Below, one piece after another: positions 44,566-53,090 of a stretch of 64,000 nt of DNA. The position numbers were made by a program, and so were the translations under genes. Below the pieces are notes generated by a model. The model searched no databases and was not told the DNA's origin. It saw nothing but the letters and a program-made list of their open reading frames with translations. Within the stretch, counting starts at the first letter, position 1, and each line of letters opens with the position of its first letter. Origin of the DNA: Algoriphagus sanaruensis (lineage in GTDB: Bacteria; Bacteroidota; Bacteroidia; Cytophagales; Cyclobacteriaceae); NCBI RefSeq assembly GCF_001593605.1, contig NZ_CP012836.1, positions 1 through 64,000 of the forward strand. The letters are read 5' to 3'.

Positions 44566-45399
44566 TTAAAAGGATTTAATTTCCAAACCTCCAAAAAGAA
44601 TCGTTCCCTTGAGAATGACCACTTTGGTGGTATCAACTCCGCCTTCACGGAAAAATCGCTTGTCTTCCAATCCGGCTGCAATATTGGTCACCTCGGTACG
44701 AACATCCCAGTGAGGAGGCACGACCATTTTGACTCCACCGAAAATGATATCCACTTGAATGGTCACCACTCCATTGAAATCCGACTGACTTAAATCTATA
44801 TCTGCACCCCCAAAGGCTGCTGTGATTTTTCCACCTTGAAAATTTTTGGTCATCATTCGTCGATTGACACCACTGAAAATCGCGTCAATATTCAATCGAT
44901 CTGCAAAAGAAGTTCCGGTAGTACGAGTAAATCCTTCTCCAGAATTTTTGCTTGTGCCTTCATTTTCATCGACCACTTTTGCCTCTTCTACTTTACTCGA
45001 AGAGAAAGAGCTTGTTGATGAATTAGATCGATTTTTCTCCCAGCTGTTTCGTATCTCATCCAACACGCGATTTTCACGCTTTTTCTGAGTTACCAAATAA
45101 ATCCCAAGGATAATCAATCCGACAGGCCAGATGTATTGTCCTAGCCCAAAGTCGAAATCAAATTCATTTCGAAGGAGAAAATAACTACCAATAAATAAAG
45201 TTACCGCTCCAAAGAAACTTCTAAACTCATGTTTGATAAGTGTAAAAGTACCTACTGCAATTAAAATCATCGGCCAAGAAAGAACCCAGCCAGGAATGAA
45301 AAATCCAAGCTTTCGAAGGAGGAGAATCACACCTATAAAAATGATTATGATCCCAAATACAATCGAGCCGTCATTGTTTTTGTGTTTGTAAGGTTTCAT
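44566..45399 (-). CDS. LiaF-like membrane protein (LiaI/DUF5668 plus LiaF C-terminal domain)
   Basis: 277 residues from the ATG at 45397-45399; the ten codons upstream are unlikely. N-terminal half: four short hydrophobic segments of the LiaI/DUF5668 type ('IVFGIIIIFIGVILLLRKLG', 'WPMILIAVGTFTLI', 'SFFGAVTLFIGSYFLL', 'YIWPVGLIILGIYLV'). A Ser/Lys-rich linker (about 105-165) follows, then a beta-helical 'toast-rack' domain with repeats such as 'GGKITAAFGGADIDLSQ', 'VQVDIIFGGVKMVVPP' and 'VILKGTILFGGLEIKSF'. LiaF inhibits the LiaS kinase in Gram-positives. Here the gene lies 34 bp upstream of the kinase, so the same arrangement as liaFSR, with a LytTR regulator instead of LuxR type. Confidence 0.87.
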   Translation of the reverse strand: MKPYKHKNNDGSIVFGIIIIFIGVILLLRKLGFFIPGWVLSWPMILIAVGTFTLIKHEFRSFFGAVTLFIGSYFLLRNEFDFDFGLGQYIWPVGLIILGIYLVTQKKRENRVLDEIRNSWEKNRSNSSTSSFSSSKVEEAKVVDENEGTSKNSGEGFTRTTGTSFADRLNIDAIFSGVNRRMMTKNFQGGKITAAFGGADIDLSQSDFNGVVTIQVDIIFGGVKMVVPPHWDVRTEVTNIAAGLEDKRFFREGGVDTTKVVILKGTILFGGLEIKSF

Positions 45400-45519
45400 G
45401 ATGTTGTTGTTTAAAATGATGATCAAAACTACTTTCTAACCATCTCCCTTACTATATTCAATAGGCGACTACTCCCAAAAAGTCGGTAAACCCCGTAATC
45501 GAGTCGGTGAAAATTCAAT

Positions 45520-46212
45520 TTAATCTTCAGAATCTTTCTGCTGTCGGTAAAAAAGAAAGTCCCCATACTCTAAATCCTCAGGGGTGGTGATTTTAATATT
45601 CTCCGGATTCCCCTCAAAAAGAGTCACTTGCCAGCCCATAGCTTCATAAACAGTCGCATCATCGGTAAATTGATCTGACTCTGGCGTTAAAAATGCCTGT
45701 TTGATTTTCTCCAACTGAAAAGTTTGGGGTGTTTGAACCAACCGAAATACTTGACGATCCTGGAATTCACTACCACCGTCACTGGAAACTTTTCGGATCG
45801 AATCTTTCAGTGAAATAACAGGGATAGCACTTCCTTGGGCTTCTGCAATTCTAAAGCTTTCTTGAATCACTTTCTTAGAAACGAATGGTCGGACTCCATC
45901 ATGAATGGCAACGACTCCCCGATCAAAGTTCACGGCATTCAATCCATTTTTGACCGATTGAAATCGTGAAGCACCGCCAGCTACGATTCGATGAGAAAGA
46001 TCAAAACGAAACTCTTGGCATAACTCTTCCCAAAGTAAAAATTGATCTTGGGGGAGAACGAGTATCAGGTCAAGCTTCGGTTCTGCCTGTAGAAAAGCCT
46101 TAATCGTATGCATAAGAACAGGGAGTCCTCCGATTTCCAAAAACTGCTTGGATCGGGCTGTGCCCATTCGGGTTCCTTTTCCTCCAGCTACAAGAATTGC
46201 TGCCTTATTCAT
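45520..46212 (-). CDS. ispD: 2-C-methyl-D-erythritol 4-phosphate cytidylyltransferase
   Basis: 230 residues. Nucleotidyltransferase fold: 'ILVAGGKGTRMGTARSKQFL' (7-26), 'LVLPQDQFLLW', 'VAIHDGVRPFVSKKVI', 'IPVISLKDSIRKV', 'QTPQTFQLEKIKQAF', 'FTDDATVYEAMGWQVTLFEG', 'NIKITTPEDLEYG'. It makes CDP-methylerythritol in the MEP isoprenoid pathway. Complete and of normal length. Leftward, 88 bp past the queA terminator. It precedes the LiaF-like gene but with a 120-bp gap, so a shared transcript is uncertain. Confidence 0.95.
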   Translation of the reverse strand: MNKAAILVAGGKGTRMGTARSKQFLEIGGLPVLMHTIKAFLQAEPKLDLILVLPQDQFLLWEELCQEFRFDLSHRIVAGGASRFQSVKNGLNAVNFDRGVVAIHDGVRPFVSKKVIQESFRIAEAQGSAIPVISLKDSIRKVSSDGGSEFQDRQVFRLVQTPQTFQLEKIKQAFLTPESDQFTDDATVYEAMGWQVTLFEGNPENIKITTPEDLEYGDFLFYRQQKDSED

Positions 46213-46276
46213 ACGGTAGAGTTTTCCAGCTTTAAACTTTTTTCTATTCCAAACCCAAATGTAGGATGTAAATGAA

Positions 46277-46298
46277 AAAGGCTCCGTTTGGAGCCTTT
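46277..46298 (-). terminator. Rho-independent terminator of queA
   Basis: 9-bp stem aaaggctcc (46277-46285) and ggagccttt (46290-46298), 4-nt loop, U-run leftward. 8 bp past the queA stop. Confidence 0.8.
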
Positions 46299-46305
46299 AG
46301 AAATT

Positions 46306-47355
46306 TTAGAGAATCAACATTGCATCTCCGTAGGAGAAGAAACGATATTTTTCTTTCACAGCTTCCTTGTAAGCCTTCATGATCAAATCATATCCTCCAA
46401 AAGCTGATGCGGTCATCAATAAAGTAGACTCTGGCAAATGGAAATTAGTGATCAACGAGTTTGCAATTTTAAAGTCATAAGGAGGAATGATAAACTTATC
46501 CGTCCAGCCATTGCTCGCCTTCAATCTACCTCCAGCAGTTACAGAAGATTCTACGGTTTTCAAAGAAGTTGTACCCACAGCTACCACTCGTTTTTTGGCA
46601 TCAAGTGCCTCATTGACCAATTCGACAGTTTTTTGAGGAATATCATAATTCTCTGAATCCATTTTATGCTTGGTCAAGTCTTCGACGTCCACTTGTCTAA
46701 ATGTTCCAAGACCCACGTGTAAGGTAATCGGAGTAACCTCCACGCCTTTCAATTCCAAACGCTTCAATAATTGCGGCGTAAAATGCAAACCTGCAGTTGG
46801 AGCGGCTACTGCTCCTACATTCTTGGCAAAAACGGTCTGATATCTATCGCGATCTTCTGGCTCGATTTTTCTTTCGATAAATTCCTTCAACAATGGAGTC
46901 TCACCCAAAGAGTCGATGGTTTTTTGGAATTCTTCCTCATTGCCATCAAACAAAAATCGGATCGTTCGTCCACGAGAGGTGGTGTTATCAATTACCTCGG
47001 CAACCAAGTCGCTGTCTCCAAAGTAAAGTTTATTTCCTACACGGATTTTTCGAGCAGGATCAACTAAAACGTCCCAAAGCCTTAACTCAGGATTCAATTC
47101 TCTGAGCAAGAAAACTTCAATTTTAGCTCCTGTCTTCTCCTTATTTCCATAAAGACGGGCAGGAAAGACCTTCGTATCATTAGTAACAAAAACATCCCCC
47201 TCACCGAAATATTCGAGGATATCTTTAAATGTACGATGTTCGATTTCTCCCGTTTTTCGGTGGACAACCATCAGACGGGATTCGTCTCGATTATCTGTTG
47301 GATAGAGGGCGATAAGTTTTTTTGGAACGTCAAATTTGAAATCTGATAATTTCAT
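46306..47355 (-). CDS. queA: tRNA preQ1(34) S-adenosylmethionine ribosyltransferase-isomerase
   Basis: 349 residues. Opening '[19 protein letters not shown]', '[15 protein letters not shown]', '[15 protein letters not shown]', 'EVFLLRELN', '[11 protein letters not shown]', '[11 protein letters not shown]', '[13 protein letters not shown]'-like '[16 protein letters not shown]', '[12 protein letters not shown]', '[19 protein letters not shown]' and 'FSYGDAMLI'. The enzyme adds a cyclopentane ring to preQ1 in tRNA, making epoxyqueuosine. Cytosolic. It has a -7 box at 47412-47419 and a terminator at 46277, so it is a single-gene unit. Confidence 0.96.
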   Translation of the reverse strand: MKLSDFKFDVPKKLIALYPTDNRDESRLMVVHRKTGEIEHRTFKDILEYFGEGDVFVTNDTKVFPARLYGNKEKTGAKIEVFLLRELNPELRLWDVLVDPARKIRVGNKLYFGDSDLVAEVIDNTTSRGRTIRFLFDGNEEEFQKTIDSLGETPLLKEFIERKIEPEDRDRYQTVFAKNVGAVAAPTAGLHFTPQLLKRLELKGVEVTPITLHVGLGTFRQVDVEDLTKHKMDSENYDIPQKTVELVNEALDAKKRVVAVGTTSLKTVESSVTAGGRLKASNGWTDKFIIPPYDFKIANSLITNFHLPESTLLMTASAFGGYDLIMKAYKEAVKEKYRFFSYGDAMLIL

Positions 47356-47411
47356 ATGGGCGGTTTATGAGTCTCTTTGTTTTGTAACTCTGTGATTTGC
47401 TTTAAAAAATG

Positions 47412-47419
47412 CAAAGTTA
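47412..47419 (-). promoter_or_regulatory. -7 box of queA
   Basis: TAACTTTG on the minus strand, a perfect TAnnTTTG box 57 bp upstream of the queA ATG. No TTG at the standard -33 spacing. Confidence 0.45.
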
Positions 47420-47479
47420 ATAACAATAATGCCCAAATTCAGCTAACTTGACAAATTGTTTTAACCAACTATTAAAGGT

Positions 47480-48727
47480 ATGCTGTTTTTCCAATTGACT
47501 TGGGAGAGTTTCCGCTTCGCCATCACTGCTTTAAAATCCAATCTTACTCGTACTGTTTTGTCCCTTTTGGGGGTAACAGTAGGGATTTTTGCCATTATCG
47601 CCGTATTCACATTGGTGGATTCATTGGAGGGAAAAATAAAATCCTCCTTCGCATTTTTAGGCACCAATGTTATGCGGGTTGACCGCTTCCCTTTTGCTTC
47701 AGGGCCTCAAGATTATCCTTGGTGGAAGTATTTTCAACGACCTCCCGGAACTTTTGCCGAATACAAATTTTTGGAAGAGCGATTGAAAAATGCTGAAGCA
47801 GTTACCATTTCAGCATCCGCTACTGCGACTGTCCAGGCTGGATCTAACTCCTACGAAGGTGTAGCCCTTAGTGGGATTGCCTACACCTATCAAAATGTAT
47901 ATGAGGTGGCTCTTGAAGAAGGCAGATATTTTACCGAATCCGAAATCAATGCTTCCCGAAACCTGGCAATTGTAGGAAAGAAGATTGCCAACATTCTTTA
48001 TCCAAATCAATCTGCTGTGGGTAAAGAAGTGAAAATCCGAGGCATGAAATTTACAGTAGTCGGGATTTTTGAAGAAGAGGGTGAAGGGTTTCTTGACCTA
48101 CCTTCCAAAGACGAGGCTTGTCTAATTCCATATGGAGCATTTTCTAAAATGTATTACACGGGTAGGAATGGTCTTGAACCAACAATTGCCGCAAAAGGCA
48201 TGGAATCTGATATTGGCTTAGTGGCCTTAGAAAATGAAATGACTGGATTGATGCGGGCTAAAAGAGGGCTTAAACCTACCCAAGAAGACAACTTTTCACT
48301 CAACAAAACAGAATTTATTCAAAACGCCATTGGTTCCATTTTCGACGTTATTTCAGTGGCTGGATGGGTTATTGGTGGATTTTCAATTCTTGTAGGAGGA
48401 TTCGGAATTGCAAATATCATGTTTGTCTCCGTTCGTGAGCGAACCAATATCATCGGCATCCAAAAATCTCTCGGTGCCAAAAATTACTTTATCCTTTTCC
48501 AGTTTTTGTTTGAGGCGATGTGCTTGAGTCTCATTGGAGGCATTACTGGAATTATTTTGGTTTATCTCCTAAGTTTTATGCCATTGGGAAGTCTAGATCT
48601 AATTCTATCCTTTACCAACATCATATTGGGTCTTGGAGTCTCATCCATAATCGGGATTGTTGCCGGAATTGTACCTGCGACACTTGCTGCCCGAATGGAT
48701 CCGGTGGAAGCGATTCGAACCACCTAA
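47480..48727 (+). CDS. MacB/FtsX-type ABC transporter permease
   Basis: 415 residues. N-terminal membrane helix ('TVLSLLGVTVGIFAIIAVFTLV', about 29-50), a large periplasmic MacB core domain (about 55-270, 'SGIAYTYQNVYEVALEEGRYF', 'NLAIVGKKIANILYP', 'GKEVKIRGMKFTVVGIFEEE'), then the FtsX domain with three helices ('VISVAGWVIGGFSILVGGFG', 'LFEAMCLSLIGGITGIILVY', 'GLGVSSIIGIVAGIVPATLA') and end motif 'AARMDPVEAIR'. It is part of an efflux or lipoprotein-release type exporter. The ATPase and adaptor genes are not adjacent. Confidence 0.92.
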   Translation: MLFFQLTWESFRFAITALKSNLTRTVLSLLGVTVGIFAIIAVFTLVDSLEGKIKSSFAFLGTNVMRVDRFPFASGPQDYPWWKYFQRPPGTFAEYKFLEERLKNAEAVTISASATATVQAGSNSYEGVALSGIAYTYQNVYEVALEEGRYFTESEINASRNLAIVGKKIANILYPNQSAVGKEVKIRGMKFTVVGIFEEEGEGFLDLPSKDEACLIPYGAFSKMYYTGRNGLEPTIAAKGMESDIGLVALENEMTGLMRAKRGLKPTQEDNFSLNKTEFIQNAIGSIFDVISVAGWVIGGFSILVGGFGIANIMFVSVRERTNIIGIQKSLGAKNYFILFQFLFEAMCLSLIGGITGIILVYLLSFMPLGSLDLILSFTNIILGLGVSSIIGIVAGIVPATLAARMDPVEAIRTT

Positions 48728-48730
48728 AAT

Positions 48731-48767
48731 AAAAAGAGGAGGCATGAAAAATATGCCTCCTCTTTTT
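48731..48767. terminator. Bidirectional terminator between the permease gene and recA
   Basis: 15-bp perfect stem aaaaagaggaggcat (48731-48745) and atgcctcctcttttt (48753-48767), 7-nt loop, T-runs on both sides. Confidence 0.9.
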
Positions 48768-48785
48768 TTACTCCATCACATCGGA

Positions 48786-49811
48786 TCAATCTTCCAAACC
48801 GACGGTAGGTTCAGTTGGCAATAATCCAGATGCCGCTTTGATTTTGGATTCCAATTCCTCCATCAGCTCAGGATTATCTAGCAAGAGATTTTTTACTGCA
48901 TCACGACCTTGACCGAGTTTTTCTCCATTATAAGAGAACCAAGATCCTGCCTTCTTGATGATTTCCAACTCTACTCCCAAGTCAATAATCTCTCCGACCT
49001 TAGAGATTCCTTGACCATACATGATGTCAAATTCAACCACTTTGAAAGGAGGAGCCACTTTATTTTTCACTACTTTAACCCGAGTACGGTTACCCAAAAT
49101 ATTATCTGCACCTTCCTTGATTTGACCTACTCTTCGGATGTCAAGACGTACTGAAGCATAAAATTTAAGGGCATTACCGCCAGTGGTTGTCTCTGGATTA
49201 CCAAACATCACCCCAATTTTGTCCCGAAGCTGGTTAATGAAAATACACGCACAGCCAGTTTTATTGATCGCACCGGTCAGCTTTCGAAGGGCTTGCGACA
49301 TCAATCGAGCTTGAAGCCCCATTTTGCTTTCTCCCATTTCACCTTCGAGTTCACCTTTAGGAACCAATGCTGCAACAGAGTCAATCACGATAATATCTAT
49401 GGCTCCAGAGCGAATCAAATGTTCAGCAATTTCCAATGCCTGTTCACCATTATCCGGCTGAGAAATCAGTAAGTTTTCAGTATCGATCCCCAGCTTTTCT
49501 GCATAAGTCTTGTCAAATGCATGTTCAGCATCAATGAAAGCCGCTAATCCCCCAGCCTTTTGAGCTTCGGCAATGCAGTGCATGGTAAGGGTAGTTTTAC
49601 CAGACGATTCAGGCCCATAGATTTCGATCACTCTTCCTCTTGGAATCCCTCCAACTCCTAAGGCCATATCCAGTCCCAAAGAACCGGTGGAAATAGCTGG
49701 AATATCTTGAACTGTATTATCACTTAGCTTCATTACGGTACCCTTACCGTAAGTTTTTTCCAGCTTATCAATAGTAAGCTGCAAAGCTTTCAATTTTTCA
49801 GCGTTGCTCAT
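48786..49811 (-). CDS. recA: Recombinase RecA
   Basis: 341 residues, complete. Walker A 'GPESSGKTT' (66-74), '[17 protein letters not shown]', Walker B region '[15 protein letters not shown]', loop L1 '[18 protein letters not shown]', L2 '[20 protein letters not shown]', '[20 protein letters not shown]'. RecA forms the ATP-dependent strand-exchange filament and triggers LexA cleavage where present. The acidic C-terminal tail is short ('EPTVGLED'). No LexA-like box was recognised upstream. Single leftward gene. Confidence 0.98.
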   Translation of the reverse strand: MSNAEKLKALQLTIDKLEKTYGKGTVMKLSDNTVQDIPAISTGSLGLDMALGVGGIPRGRVIEIYGPESSGKTTLTMHCIAEAQKAGGLAAFIDAEHAFDKTYAEKLGIDTENLLISQPDNGEQALEIAEHLIRSGAIDIIVIDSVAALVPKGELEGEMGESKMGLQARLMSQALRKLTGAINKTGCACIFINQLRDKIGVMFGNPETTTGGNALKFYASVRLDIRRVGQIKEGADNILGNRTRVKVVKNKVAPPFKVVEFDIMYGQGISKVGEIIDLGVELEIIKKAGSWFSYNGEKLGQGRDAVKNLLLDNPELMEELESKIKAASGLLPTEPTVGLED

Positions 49812-49887
49812 TTGAGAATAGTATAAAATGGAAAATTAGTCATTAAGTTAATTATTCACCCAAGGATAACCAAAGAGTCGAGGGCTA

Positions 49888-49917
49888 TTGTTTTGGGTTT
49901 TCAAATTTGTACTTTTA
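49888..49917 (+). promoter_or_regulatory. Putative promoter of the DUF3108 gene
   Basis: TTG at 49888-49890, exactly 19 nt, then TACTTTTA (49910-49917), one mismatch from TAnnTTTG. 76 bp upstream of the ATG at 49994. Confidence 0.4.
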
Positions 49918-49993
49918 AATCCATGATTCCGCCCTTTTTTTAAGGCAAGAACAAAACTTGCAAAGTTTTTGCCACGTATTGTCACAAAAAAAT

Positions 49994-50782
49994 ATGAATC
50001 GCCTCAGCTACCTTAGTACAGTATTTTCCCTTTGGATATTTTCCACTCTAAGCCTTGCTCAGAGTAAAAATACCGCATTCACTTATGGGGAAGAGCTTCA
50101 TTTCGAGGTGAGCTATGGCTGGCTTGATCTTGCAGAGGCCAAACTCCAAATTGCAAAAAGACCAATCACGGAGGGGGAAAAAGCCCATTTTAAAATTGAT
50201 GCTTTTGGAAAAACAAAAGGTGCCGCTACAATTTTCGGAAGAGTAAATGACAATTGGGGAACTCATCTGGACACAGGCTCACTTTTACCTACCCTTTCCT
50301 ATCGACATATCGAGGAAGGAAAGTACCGAAAACATGAGAAAGTCTATTTTGACCAAGTCAATAGAAAAGCAAAAATGGAGCTTTATGATCGAGAAAATAA
50401 ATCCATCAAGGAAGTAAAAGAATTCAGCTTGCCTGGACAAGTTCAGGATTTGGTGAGTGGTTTTTACCTGCTTCGAACCATGAATTTGGCAAATCTGAAA
50501 GTTGGTGAGGAGGTTTTAATTCGTGGATTTTTCGATAAAGAAATTTATAACCTAAAATTAATATTCGAGGGCACTGAACTCTTGGAAACAAGCCTAGGAA
50601 AAAAAGAAACCTACATTTTTTCTCCACATGTCCCTAAGAATAAGCTGTTTCGTGGGGAATACCCTGTCAAAGTCTGGGTAACTAAGGATCAAAACAAAAT
50701 TCCGGTGAAAATTAAGGCGAATTTGTTTGTTGGCTCCTTAAACATCGACATTGCTACCGCTAAAGGCCTGCGAAACAACTAA
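49994..50782 (+). CDS. DUF3108 protein (periplasmic)
   Basis: 262 residues from the ATG at 49994, which gives a clean signal peptide ('RLSYLSTVFSLWIFSTLSLAQ'); an ATG-like start 36 bp upstream would not. Mature part begins 'AFTYGEELHFEVSYGWLDLAEAKLQI' (as separate strands) and continues with 'GKTKGAATIFGRVNDNWGTHL', 'YRHIEEGKYRKHEKVYFD', 'DLVSGFYLLRTMNL', 'IRGFFDKEIYNLKLIFEG', typical of DUF3108, a lipocalin-like family of unknown function. Its neighbours (recA, a two-component pair) give no functional hint. Confidence 0.88.
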   Translation: MNRLSYLSTVFSLWIFSTLSLAQSKNTAFTYGEELHFEVSYGWLDLAEAKLQIAKRPITEGEKAHFKIDAFGKTKGAATIFGRVNDNWGTHLDTGSLLPTLSYRHIEEGKYRKHEKVYFDQVNRKAKMELYDRENKSIKEVKEFSLPGQVQDLVSGFYLLRTMNLANLKVGEEVLIRGFFDKEIYNLKLIFEGTELLETSLGKKETYIFSPHVPKNKLFRGEYPVKVWVTKDQNKIPVKIKANLFVGSLNIDIATAKGLRNN

Positions 50783-50934
50783 TTAATCTTAGGAATCAAT
50801 TTGCTTAACGATTCCTTAACAAAAGCATTTTTTTACCATCCTTTATCGGCAGATTCAAGACAAGTGCCAATGATTGTTTGGTTTATGTTTTTAAATTATC
50901 ATTAATTTTAACCTGTACATTAAGAAATCCCTTC

Positions 50935-51624
50935 ATGAGCGAGAAGCAAAAAATCAAAGTCCTAGTCGTAGACGACGAGCCGGACATTGTAGAAATTCTC
51001 AAATACAACCTACAAAAGGAAGGCTATGAAGTGGCCACAGCGGAAGACGGCATCAAAGGTGTAAAAACAGCCACTAAATTTTTACCTGACGTGATTCTGC
51101 TCGATATCATGATGCCCAATCAAGATGGTGTAGAAACCTGCCTCCAAATCCGACAAATTCCTGAATTAAAAAATACCTATATCATTTTTCTAACTGCACG
51201 AATGGAGGAATACTCCGAGGTGGCAGCCTTTGATGTAGGGGCAGATGACTACATCACCAAACCTATCAAGCCCAGAGCTTTGATGAGTCGAATTGCCGCC
51301 CTTTTTCGAAGAGAGTCCAAAAAAGAACAAGAGCATGCCATTATTAAAATCCGGGATTTGGTAATCGATCGAGGAAGCTATACCATAGCTAAAGGTGGAA
51401 AAACGATTATCCTTCCAAAAAAAGAGTTTGAATTGCTGTATTTCTTAGCCAAAAATCCTAATATGGTTTTCAGCAGGGATGAGTTGCTTCAAAATATCTG
51501 GGGAACAGATGTATTTGTATTGGCTCGAACCGTAGATGTGCATATCAGGAAAGTCAGAGAGAAAATCGGTGAAGAATACATTACGACAGTCAAAGGGGTC
51601 GGCTACAAGTTTGAACAAGCCTAA
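50935..51624 (+). CDS. OmpR/PhoB-family response regulator
   Basis: 229 residues from the ATG at 50935 ('MSEKQKIKVLVVDDEPDIVE'); the open frame upstream codes an unlikely hydrophobic leader. Receiver domain: acidic pair D13-D14, phospho-acceptor D57 in 'VILLDIMMPNQDG', 'TYIIFLTAR', 'DDYITKPIKP'. C-terminal winged-helix DNA-binding domain: 'IIKIRDLVIDRGSYTI', 'LPKKEFELLYFLAKNPNMVF', 'RTVDVHIRKVREKIGEEYI', 'TVKGVGYKF'. It acts with the kinase encoded 6 bp downstream. In Bacteroidota this pair often serves envelope or phosphate regulation; which one is not readable. Confidence 0.94.
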   Translation: MSEKQKIKVLVVDDEPDIVEILKYNLQKEGYEVATAEDGIKGVKTATKFLPDVILLDIMMPNQDGVETCLQIRQIPELKNTYIIFLTARMEEYSEVAAFDVGADDYITKPIKPRALMSRIAALFRRESKKEQEHAIIKIRDLVIDRGSYTIAKGGKTIILPKKEFELLYFLAKNPNMVFSRDELLQNIWGTDVFVLARTVDVHIRKVREKIGEEYITTVKGVGYKFEQA

Positions 51625-51630
51625 TCACTC

Positions 51631-52719
51631 ATGTTAAATACTTCCAAGGGCATATCGTTCGTCCTAGGACTGGCTATTTCCGCCTTGATGGTGGCTTTTT
51701 TGTCCTTGCTGGAGGAGTCATCTTATCAAGTTTTACTCCTTGCTGGACTGCTTTCGTTTTCGATCTCTTATCTGTTAATCAATTTCACGCTTGAGTTTTT
51801 GGTATTTCGGGAGATTTCCAATCTGTATTTATTATTGGAAAAAATCCAAAAAAAGGACTTAACCGAGCTAAACGACTCAGGTAAATCCCTCCGATCCTCC
51901 CTTTCTCCATTGCACAAAATCAATGCGGTGATCAACTCATACGCTATTGCTAGGCAACGCGAAATTGAAACCCTACAAAAAAACGCTGAATTCCGACGGG
52001 AATTTATTGCAGATATTTCTCACGAATTAAAGACTCCGATTTTCGCCACACAAGGGTACATCCATACGCTTTTAGATGGAGCAATGGACGATAAGGCCGT
52101 TCGAATGAAATTCTTAAAGCGCGCTGCAAAAAGCTTGGATTCACTGGATGTGTTAGTGCAGGATCTCCTTACACTAAATCAAATGGAAAGCGGAGTGATC
52201 AAATTTAACTTTTCCGACTTTGATTTGAAGGAGTTGATTCTAGAGGTGATGGAACAGCTAGAACACAAAGCCTCGAAGCGAAAAGTGGCCATTCACTTCG
52301 ATTTCGATCAAGAAAAAAATCATACCACCCATGCCGACAGGCAGAAAATTTTTCGGGTCTGCCAAAATCTGATTTTCAACGCGGTCAAATACAATCACGA
52401 AGGTGGTGATGTCAAAATCCATCTCAAAGTCCAAAAGAACTCCCTATTAGTGGAAGTTAAAGACAATGGACCGGGCATTCCTCCTGAGGATTTAAAACGA
52501 ATTTTCGAGCGATTTTATCGAGTGGAAAAAAGCCGATCTAAAAAAGAAGGTGGAACTGGCTTGGGGCTAGCTATCGCCAAGCACATTCTGGAAGGTCACA
52601 AGAGCAAAATTAATGTGGCCTCCACCCTTGGAAAGGGTTCGGTTTTCAGCTTTTCACTTCCACTGGAAAAAGAGAAGAAAACAAGTGAAAAAGAAGCACC
52701 AACTGCTCAGGCTACATAA
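51631..52719 (+). CDS. PhoR-like sensor histidine kinase
   Basis: 362 residues. Two N-terminal membrane helices (9-25 and 34-55) with almost no periplasmic loop, then a short HAMP-like/coiled linker, HisKA with H131 in 'FIADISHELKTPIFA', and HATPase_c: N box 'RVCQNLIFNAVKYNHEGG', G1 'VKDNGPGIPPEDLKRIFERF', G2 'GGTGLGLAIAKHI'. It lies 6 bp after the response regulator gene. Its stop overlaps the convergent DUF3037 gene by 13 bp. Confidence 0.94.
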   Translation: MLNTSKGISFVLGLAISALMVAFLSLLEESSYQVLLLAGLLSFSISYLLINFTLEFLVFREISNLYLLLEKIQKKDLTELNDSGKSLRSSLSPLHKINAVINSYAIARQREIETLQKNAEFRREFIADISHELKTPIFATQGYIHTLLDGAMDDKAVRMKFLKRAAKSLDSLDVLVQDLLTLNQMESGVIKFNFSDFDLKELILEVMEQLEHKASKRKVAIHFDFDQEKNHTTHADRQKIFRVCQNLIFNAVKYNHEGGDVKIHLKVQKNSLLVEVKDNGPGIPPEDLKRIFERFYRVEKSRSKKEGGTGLGLAIAKHILEGHKSKINVASTLGKGSVFSFSLPLEKEKKTSEKEAPTAQAT

Positions 52720-53090
52720 TTTTCGAAAAGAGATTCCAACGTTTTTTCCAAATCATCTGACAATCCCCCATGCGGTCGTGAAGTTTGAAGCATTGAACTC
52801 CGATTCGCAGTAAGCCAACGAAATCTGGAAGCTGCATCTTGCAAGGCAATTGGATTGGGACCTCGCTCCCCACGACATATTTTTTCGAAGGAATCCAGGT
52901 ATTCGGCAATCACTTCTAGATCTGCATTTGGGTCCAATGCCAATACCTTTTCTTGAGGAATGGTTATCCGACATAACAGCAAGTCAAGCCGCTTACAGCA
53001 TACCAAGACTCCCACATTGACAAATTCTTCTCGCTCTACTCGGGGTACTACGCGGATCAGTGCGTACTCAAACAAGTGATTTTCTTGCAT
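52707..53090 (-). CDS. DUF3037 protein
   Basis: 127 residues. The N-terminus 'NHLFEYALIRVVPRVEREEFV', 'NVGVLVCCKRLDLLLCRI', and the helical remainder ('LDSFEKICRGERGPNPIAL', 'ASRFRWLTANRSSMLQTSRP', 'LEKTLESLFENYV') define DUF3037, a family of unknown function. It overlaps the end of the HipA-like kinase gene upstream by 23 bp and is transcribed with it; the two are known as recurrent neighbours. Its 3' end overlaps the end of the PhoR-like gene on the other strand by 13 bp. Confidence 0.87.
   Translation of the reverse strand: MQENHLFEYALIRVVPRVEREEFVNVGVLVCCKRLDLLLCRITIPQEKVLALDPNADLEVIAEYLDSFEKICRGERGPNPIALQDAASRFRWLTANRSSMLQTSRPHGGLSDDLEKTLESLFENYVA

Noticed and set aside
45520..47355. 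preQ1 riboswitch near queA
   Set aside because: The 100-bp leader of queA shows a -7 box but no recognisable preQ1 aptamer pattern.
49812..49960. LexA/SOS box upstream of recA
   Set aside because: No convincing palindromic operator was found by eye in the 150 bp upstream.
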